Shown here: positions 27,333-32,454 of the stretch, in pieces
Layout of the letters: the number at the start of each line of letters is the position of its first letter
Numbering within the stretch: position 1 is the stretch's first letter
DNA from: Nitrospirota bacterium
GTDB taxonomy: Bacteria; Nitrospirota; Thermodesulfovibrionia; Thermodesulfovibrionales; JdFR-85
Assembly: GCA_015484595.1 (NCBI GenBank)
Contig: WFMM01000158.1
Coordinates: 1 to 32,454, forward strand
Reading direction: 5' to 3'
Length of the DNA stretch: 32,454 nucleotides
Notes under the pieces: generated by a model
Databases searched by the model: none
What the model saw: only the letters and a program-made list of their open reading frames with translations
Told to the model about the DNA's origin: nothing
Program-made: the position numbers and the translations under genes

Positions 27333-27722
27333 TTATTTACAGTTGCTGCTTCTAAGCCTCACATAGTTACAGAGGATATCTTTGAAATCCTCTTTGGTCA
27401 ATAGCCCTGGGACTCTGAAAATCTCGTGTCCCTTTGCATCTACAAATACAACCGTAGGGACCCCCTTTACATTATATAGCCTCGTTACCTCACGCTCTGT
27501 CTTTTTGTCATAAACAAGTTTTTTTCCTGTTACATTTATCTTTTTTATTTCCGTGTTTGAAAGGATGTTTCTTATGTCTTTGTCTTCAAGGACCTTTTCC
27601 ATTTTTTTGCACCATCTGCAGTTGTTAACATAGAAATAAAGCATCCTCACTTCTTTTGCAAAAATTGTTGTCTCTGTAATAACCAATATAACGGCTATCA
27701 GAAAAAATTTCCATATTTTCAT
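27333..27722 (-). CDS. soxW: SoxW-like periplasmic thioredoxin-family protein
   Basis: 129 aa; signal peptide, CRWCKKMEKVLED redox motif, GVPTVVFVDAKG; first gene of the sox operon. Confidence 0.82.
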   Translation of the reverse strand: MKIWKFFLIAVILVITETTIFAKEVRMLYFYVNNCRWCKKMEKVLEDKDIRNILSNTEIKKINVTGKKLVYDKKTEREVTRLYNVKGVPTVVFVDAKGHEIFRVPGLLTKEDFKDILCNYVRLRSSNCK

Positions 27723-27734
27723 GTTAATAGATTA

Positions 27735-27749
27735 GCAATGATTATGCCA
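27735..27749 (-). promoter_or_regulatory. Sigma-54 promoter of the sox operon
   Basis: Minus strand TGGCATAATCATTGC, GG-N10-GC exact, just upstream of the soxW ATG (27722). Confidence 0.82.
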
Positions 27750-27832
27750 GAACCAATAATTATTCTAACTTATTGAAATTAAATGAAAATTTACCATCAT
27801 GGCCAGAATTTTACAGAGCATGATAATTTTTC

Positions 27833-27880
27833 TGTCCCTTTTTGCACACCTGTTATTTAAGAGGTGTACATTTTTGAACT
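27833..27880. promoter_or_regulatory. Paired activator-like boxes upstream of soxW
   Basis: Plus strand TGTCCCTTTTTGCACA (27833-27848) and TGTACATTTTTGAACT (27865-27880), 32 bp apart. Confidence 0.72.
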
Positions 27881-27907
27881 TATATTTGATGGGAAATTCA
27901 GAGGGTA

Positions 27908-28075
27908 TTATTCAGAGGGGACTATCTCTTCAATTTGCATAACAGGTATGGTAAGCCAGCCTGACTCAGATTTGAGATAAACCTCCTGCTCGTTTATCTC
28001 TACGAGCCTGCCCGTGTAGGTAATACCATTTGCATGAACGGTTACGTTTTTACCTATCATCTCGTAAGGAAACAT
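27908..28075 (-). CDS. Small SH3/Sm-like protein, 55 aa (below ORF-track cutoff)
   Basis: Manual translation MFPYEMIGKNVTVHANGITYTGRLVEINEQEVYLKSESGWLTIPVMQIEEIVPSE. Confidence 0.75.
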   Translation of the reverse strand: MFPYEMIGKNVTVHANGITYTGRLVEINEQEVYLKSESGWLTIPVMQIEEIVPSE

Positions 28076-28108
28076 GGGTATATTATAACCAAAAGAGATT
28101 TGGTTTGT

Positions 28109-28216
28109 GTGTTAATCGCGTTGATTGCGTTATTTGCGTTTATTGCGTTAATCGAGTTCATTGCGTTTATTGCGTTCTTTGCGTTGATAGCGTTTATTGC
28201 GTTAGTAGAGTTTGTT
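28109..28216. repeat. 9-bp tandem array, consensus GCGTTNATT, ~12 in-phase units
   Basis: gcgttgatt/gcgttattt/gcgtttatt/gcgttaatc/gagttcatt/gcgtttatt/gcgttcttt/gcgttgata/gcgtttatt/gcgttagta/gagtttgtt; reverse complement of the 5045-5125 array. Confidence 0.95.
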
Positions 28217-28355
28217 GAGGTTGGGGGGTGTGGTTAGTGTTTAATTTTGAATTTTGAGTGTTGAGTTAATGGTTTTTTAATAGCCACTAAACATTATTTA
28301 CTCAAGAGTGAAAACTAAACCTACACGCTACTCCCTACACGCTATACGCTAATTA

Positions 28356-28716
28356 GGGAGTTTGAGGGGGGCCTCAAAGGGGGTTTACCCCCTTTTGAAA
28401 ACCCCCGAAATAAGGAACAAAATAAATTTATCAAATTATTGGGGGAGTTTGAGGGGACGAGGTCCCTCAAAGGGGCTTCGCCCCTTTGGAACCCCAAATA
28501 ATGAAAAATTTTTAACCATATCGGGGAGTTTGAGGGACGAAGTCCCTTCAAAGGGGCTATGCCCCTTTGAAACCCCAAATAAGGATTAATAATTTAAACA
28601 TATTTGGGGAGTTTGAGGGGCAAAGCCCCTCAAAGGGGTTTCACCCCTTTGAAACCCCAAATAAGGATTAATAATTTAACCATATTGGGGAGTTTGAGGG
28701 GGCGGAGCCCCCTCAA
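28356..28716. repeat. ~82-bp tandem repeat with two hairpins per unit (4 full copies + 1 partial)
   Basis: Units starting GGGAGTTTGAGG at ~28356, 28442, 28523, 28606, 28687; period 81-86 bp. Confidence 0.95.
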
Positions 28717-28723
28717 TGCCCTG

Positions 28724-30031
28724 CTAACGCTTCAGATTTACCAGTTCCTGAAGGAGGTTGTCAGTAGTTGTTACAATCCTTGAGTTTGCCTGAAATCCTC
28801 TCTGTGCTGAAATCATGGTGATAAACTCCTCTGCAAGGTCAACATTACTTAGCTCAAGGGAGTTACTAAGCACCCTGCCAAAACCAGAGTTAGCTGGTTC
28901 GCCTATTACCGGCTGTCCTGAGGCATAGGACTCAGCAAAGAGGTTTCTACCAAGTTTTACCAGTTCCTGAGGTGCAACGAACTTTGCAAGTGCAACCTGG
29001 GCAAGTGGTTTTGTCTGTCCATTGGTGAATATTCCTGTGATGAGACCATCCTCTGATATGTTCAATGTGGTTAGTGAGCCTGCTGTATAGCCATCCTGAT
29101 TTATAAACAGTGTTGTAGAGTCTGTACCAAACTGTGTGGTTGCATCCAGACCATCTCCACCATCGGTGGTAATACTCGTGCCAAAGTCAAAGTCGATCGC
29201 CTGTGCTGCTGTGGCTCCGTTAAAGTCTATACCAGTGCCACCAGTGTTGTAGTAAGTTATGGCACTTTCTGTATCAAGTGCACCATTTGTATCAAAGGTA
29301 ATGGTGCCTGATGCAACCAGTGCTGAGGTCCCGTCAGTTGATACTACAGTTGAAGAAACCTCAGAGGCATCTGCTACTGCATTCCAGTTCCAGGTGTTTG
29401 CAGCCGTTTTAGTGAAATAGACCGTTAAATTATGAGAGTTGCCAAGAGAGTCAAATACAGTAACGGTAATGTTAAAGTTGGATGTGCTGTTTCTGTTATT
29501 TATGTTGAATCCACCTGCAATTGTCTGGCTTTCAGAACTTAGGTTTGCTGCAATTAAAACCTTGGTAGTGGCATTTGGTGGGCTGTTTACGGCAGATATG
29601 TTGATGTCGTCAATAACGCCTGTGGCCTGACCAGTATTGGTAAACTGGTAACCCTGAATCCTGTATCCATCGGGGTTTACGATGTAGCCGTCCTTGTCCA
29701 CCTTGAACTGTCCTGCCCTTGTGTAGTAAGTAGCGTCTTTGTCTTTTACGATAAAAAAGCCATCCCCATCAATAGCCATGTCAAGGGCATTGGAGGTTGT
29801 TTCAAAGGAGCCCTGGTTAAATATTGGTGAGACATCTGTTACGATAACTCCTCGTCCTATCTGTGAGTTTCCACCAATACCCGTGATTGCCCTGCTCAAG
29901 ACATCTCCAAAGCTTACCCTGCTTCGTTTAAAACCAATGGTGTTCATGTTTGCCACATTGTCACCGATTACTGAAAGTGAAACACCATTTGCATTTAGAC
30001 CACTGATTGCTGAAAAAAGCGAGGATAACAT
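28724..30031 (-). CDS. flgE: Flagellar hook protein FlgE
   Basis: MLSSLFSAISGLNANGVSLSVIGDNVANMNTIGFKRSRVSFGDVLS... and C-terminal NVDLAEEFITMISAQRGFQANSRIVTTTDNLLQELVNLKR; AGGGAGGTG SD upstream of ATG 30031. Confidence 0.95.
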   Translation of the reverse strand: MLSSLFSAISGLNANGVSLSVIGDNVANMNTIGFKRSRVSFGDVLSRAITGIGGNSQIGRGVIVTDVSPIFNQGSFETTSNALDMAIDGDGFFIVKDKDATYYTRAGQFKVDKDGYIVNPDGYRIQGYQFTNTGQATGVIDDINISAVNSPPNATTKVLIAANLSSESQTIAGGFNINNRNSTSNFNITVTVFDSLGNSHNLTVYFTKTAANTWNWNAVADASEVSSTVVSTDGTSALVASGTITFDTNGALDTESAITYYNTGGTGIDFNGATAAQAIDFDFGTSITTDGGDGLDATTQFGTDSTTLFINQDGYTAGSLTTLNISEDGLITGIFTNGQTKPLAQVALAKFVAPQELVKLGRNLFAESYASGQPVIGEPANSGFGRVLSNSLELSNVDLAEEFITMISAQRGFQANSRIVTTTDNLLQELVNLKR

Positions 30032-30032
30032 T

Positions 30033-30653
30033 TTATGCACCTCCCTGAGTGATGGTCTTTATCTCTCCGAGGGAAACCCTCGATCCATTTTCAAGGATTA
30101 AATAGGTGGTATCTTCTGAAAGGTCAATACCTGTAATCAACGATTCAACCTCTGTGGGCACAGCAGTTGACTGTCCCTCTTTGTCAATACCAATAAGTTC
30201 AACCTTGTAAACACCCTGTGGGACCTGATTGCCTGATGAATCGGTTCCATCCCATTGGTAGGTTCTGTTTCCAGCCTGAGCTGGACCAAGGTCAATACTC
30301 TTAACCAGTTCGCCACTTTGATTGTAGATGTTTAGTGTGAGAGAGTTAAGGGGCTGGTCAACATTGTAGCTAAACTCAACAGGGGTCCCCTTGTAATTAA
30401 TCCTGTCGCCCTCAGAGCGAACATATCTTCCAATCAGGTTGGTAAATACAGACTGGTTTAGCCCCTTCTGAATTTCTTTGAGACTGTCAATGTTTTCGTT
30501 AATGTGGATAAGCTGCTCAAGTGAACTGAATTGAGCAAGCTGTGCCGTGAACTCCTTGCTTTCCAATGGATTAAGTGGGTCTTGGTACTGAAGCTGCTTT
30601 GTAAAAAGCCTGAGAAACTCATCCCTGCTTACCGTGTTGGTAATACTGTTCAT
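30033..30653 (-). CDS. flgD: Flagellar hook capping protein FlgD
   Basis: 206 aa; FLRLFTKQLQYQDPLNPLESKEFTAQLAQFSSLEQL. Confidence 0.95.
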   Translation of the reverse strand: MNSITNTVSRDEFLRLFTKQLQYQDPLNPLESKEFTAQLAQFSSLEQLIHINENIDSLKEIQKGLNQSVFTNLIGRYVRSEGDRINYKGTPVEFSYNVDQPLNSLTLNIYNQSGELVKSIDLGPAQAGNRTYQWDGTDSSGNQVPQGVYKVELIGIDKEGQSTAVPTEVESLITGIDLSEDTTYLILENGSRVSLGEIKTITQGGA

Positions 30654-30663
30654 AGTGCCTCCT

Positions 30664-32454
30664 TTATACCCTTATACTTAAATTGTTAAGTGAGTCCCGA
30701 ACCATCGGGGGATTAACTTTTTCTGTGGCATCTAAGTTTTCATCCATAATAGCTTCTGGATGCCTTCCTCTCTGTCTGAGATTAAAGGAAAACTCCTTTG
30801 GAGTAAAACCGTCCTGATAAAGTGAGGTATAGAGGTTTGTTATGTTGCCTTTTAGCTCCAGCAGGTCTTTCAGGCTCTCAAGGGATATGTCTGCCTGCAC
30901 AGTGCTATGATGCACCATAACCTTTAGCTCAATCCTGCCTTTATCCCCTGCATCAATGTCGAGTTTTATGCTGTGGATGGAGCCGTTGTTTTGATGATTA
31001 TGGATTATCTCCTTTATCTTTGAAACAATCTGGCTGAATCTTTCTATGTTGCTGTTTTTATGGGTAGCAGCTTTGTGATGAATCTGGCCGAGAGGCCTTT
31101 CAGAAATATCCTGAGCCTGATCTGCAAGGGGTTTCTGATTATTAAGGGATTGATTATCACTGCGTTCATCCCTTCTGTCTGACCATTCATTATCATTTGA
31201 GAGGATCTGTTTTTCTGGATGTACTGCTGTTTTAGAGGCATCTGGTGTGGTAGATGGCTCTTTTGTTGCTTCTGAGGCTTTTGGAGCTTTAGTGATGATT
31301 TGTTGTTTTTCGATTGTCTTTTTCTTTTCTGATATTGAATGTGTTTTGTCAACCTGTTCCCTGGTATGTATCTCATCATTTTTCAATGCAAGGGGGGCGA
31401 GTTTTTCTACCCTCTGTGTAGATTTGTTTTTTACTGGTTTCTCTTTTAAGGGAGATATTCTCTTTAAAAGGATTTTTCCTTTTCTGTCTTGCTCTTTGGA
31501 GACAAAAGGCTCATGGGTTGCTTTTTTAGAGCCCCCTTTGTTGCTTATAAAAAGTTCTTTAATCTGAACATCTCCATCCCTACCAAAAAGAGGTAATCCC
31601 TTTAAGATAGCTTTCTCCCTGGTGTGGATACGTGGTTTTTTATCCTCTTGCTTAAGGCTCTTTAATGTATAGGAAGTAACCCTGGTGGTATCTTTTCCGA
31701 TGTCAAGTTCAGTTTCAGCAGACTCAATACTGCTGCTATTCTTTTTTAGGGCTTGATTTAACAGAGGATCAATCCTTTCAATAAGTTCATTTATTTTTAC
31801 TTTGAACTCTGAAGGACCAATCTCTGAACCACTTTCAATAAGCAGTTCCTCGGGAATGTCAAGTCTGATTAAAGTAAAGGCATTTTTCTGCTCTGACCCC
31901 CTGGTTTTTACATCTCCTGAACCCTGAGTACTTGGTGGAGAAAACACTTCCTCTGCTTTTAAGCTTTCTACCTTTCCATAGGACAGGTTTGAAGTATTAT
32001 CTACTGTTACCTTCCTATAAAGCTTGCCAGAATGATTTTTAAGTATTGCCTTATCTTCAGCCCCTTCTTTTATTCCTTCCCTGTCTAAACCAAGTGGCTC
32101 ATAGCTTATCAGATACTGGGTTTTATGATTCAGGTTATCAGTAAGTATCAGTATGGTCAAAAGGGGTTTTTCAGCCTTTTCTGTGATGCTTTCAACCTCA
32201 TGCTCACGTTCAGTGGGGGCTTTGGAATTTAAAGCAAAGCTACCTATGTCATCTAAGAGGCCAGGCATACCGACATCTTTTTTATGGGGAAAGGATTTAT
32301 GGGTTAAGAACTTAAATACCGCTTCAAGGGTGTTTTTAGAGAGGAAATGAATCTCGGGGCCTTTACTGTAAATGCCCTTTGATGGCTCTTTCTCTTCAAT
32401 GTTATTGATGCGGAGGGTTTTGTTATTTATTTGGGTAACCCCTGTTACTAAGGA
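30664..32454 (-). CDS. fliK: FliK-like flagellar hook-length control protein, 5' end beyond window
   Basis: Long low-complexity linker and a FliK-like C-terminal domain (IHSIKLDIDAGDKGRIELKVMVHHSTVQADISLESLKDLLELKGNITNLYTSLYQDG); frame open upstream of the listed Met (32268) to the window edge. Confidence 0.8.
   Translation of the reverse strand, partial: SLVTGVTQINNKTLRINNIEEKEPSKGIYSKGPEIHFLSKNTLEAVFKFLTHKSFPHKKDVGMPGLLDDIGSFALNSKAPTEREHEVESITEKAEKPLLTILILTDNLNHKTQYLISYEPLGLDREGIKEGAEDKAILKNHSGKLYRKVTVDNTSNLSYGKVESLKAEEVFSPPSTQGSGDVKTRGSEQKNAFTLIRLDIPEELLIESGSEIGPSEFKVKINELIERIDPLLNQALKKNSSSIESAETELDIGKDTTRVTSYTLKSLKQEDKKPRIHTREKAILKGLPLFGRDGDVQIKELFISNKGGSKKATHEPFVSKEQDRKGKILLKRISPLKEKPVKNKSTQRVEKLAPLALKNDEIHTREQVDKTHSISEKKKTIEKQQIITKAPKASEATKEPSTTPDASKTAVHPEKQILSNDNEWSDRRDERSDNQSLNNQKPLADQAQDISERPLGQIHHKAATHKNSNIERFSQIVSKIKEIIHNHQNNGSIHSIKLDIDAGDKGRIELKVMVHHSTVQADISLESLKDLLELKGNITNLYTSLYQDGFTPKEFSFNLRQRGRHPEAIMDENLDATEKVNPPMVRDSLNNLSIRV

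Noticed and set aside
28342-28589. ORFs on both strands (GFQRGIAPLKGLRPSNSP...; GASKGVYPLLKTPEI...)
   Set aside because: Both are translations of the 82-bp hairpin repeat; the frames exist only because of the repeated unit.
28356-28716. CRISPR array
   Set aside because: No short identical repeats with unique spacers; the whole ~82-bp unit is repeated and no cas genes are present.

Overview
AT-leaning bacterial chromosomal segment. Gene content (sox, lpt-rpoN, flagellar hook genes, PEP-CTERM proteins, multiheme cytochrome) suggests a Nitrospirota/Thermodesulfovibrionia-like organism; that placement is inference. Almost every gene is on the minus strand. In + coordinates the blocks are: rapZ(partial)-hpf-[hicA-hicB]-rpoN-lptB-lptA-lptC; two PEP-CTERM loci, each divergent from a HEPN/nucleotidyltransferase locus; multiheme cytochrome c-ymdB-rny-rarA; a probable 6S RNA overlapped by a dubious 125-aa ORF; tusA-DUF302-yeeE-[NtrC-type regulator, histidine kinase, tandem-PhnD binding protein]-soxB-soxA-soxZ-soxY-soxX-soxW; a small unlisted SH3/Sm-like ORF; a covarying ~82-bp hairpin repeat array; and flgE-flgD-fliK(partial). 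The main discovery is two sigma-54 mini-regulons readable in the DNA. (i) soxW and yeeE each have a TGGCAY-N7-TGC promoter with a pair of TGTACNTTTTTGCACA-like boxes spaced 32-33 bp, flanking a dedicated three-component regulator. (ii) Both PEP-CTERM transcription units have the same sigma-54 promoter, a GTGTAAA palindrome and a 23-bp-spaced pair of TGTAAA-N6-CGACAGT boxes.
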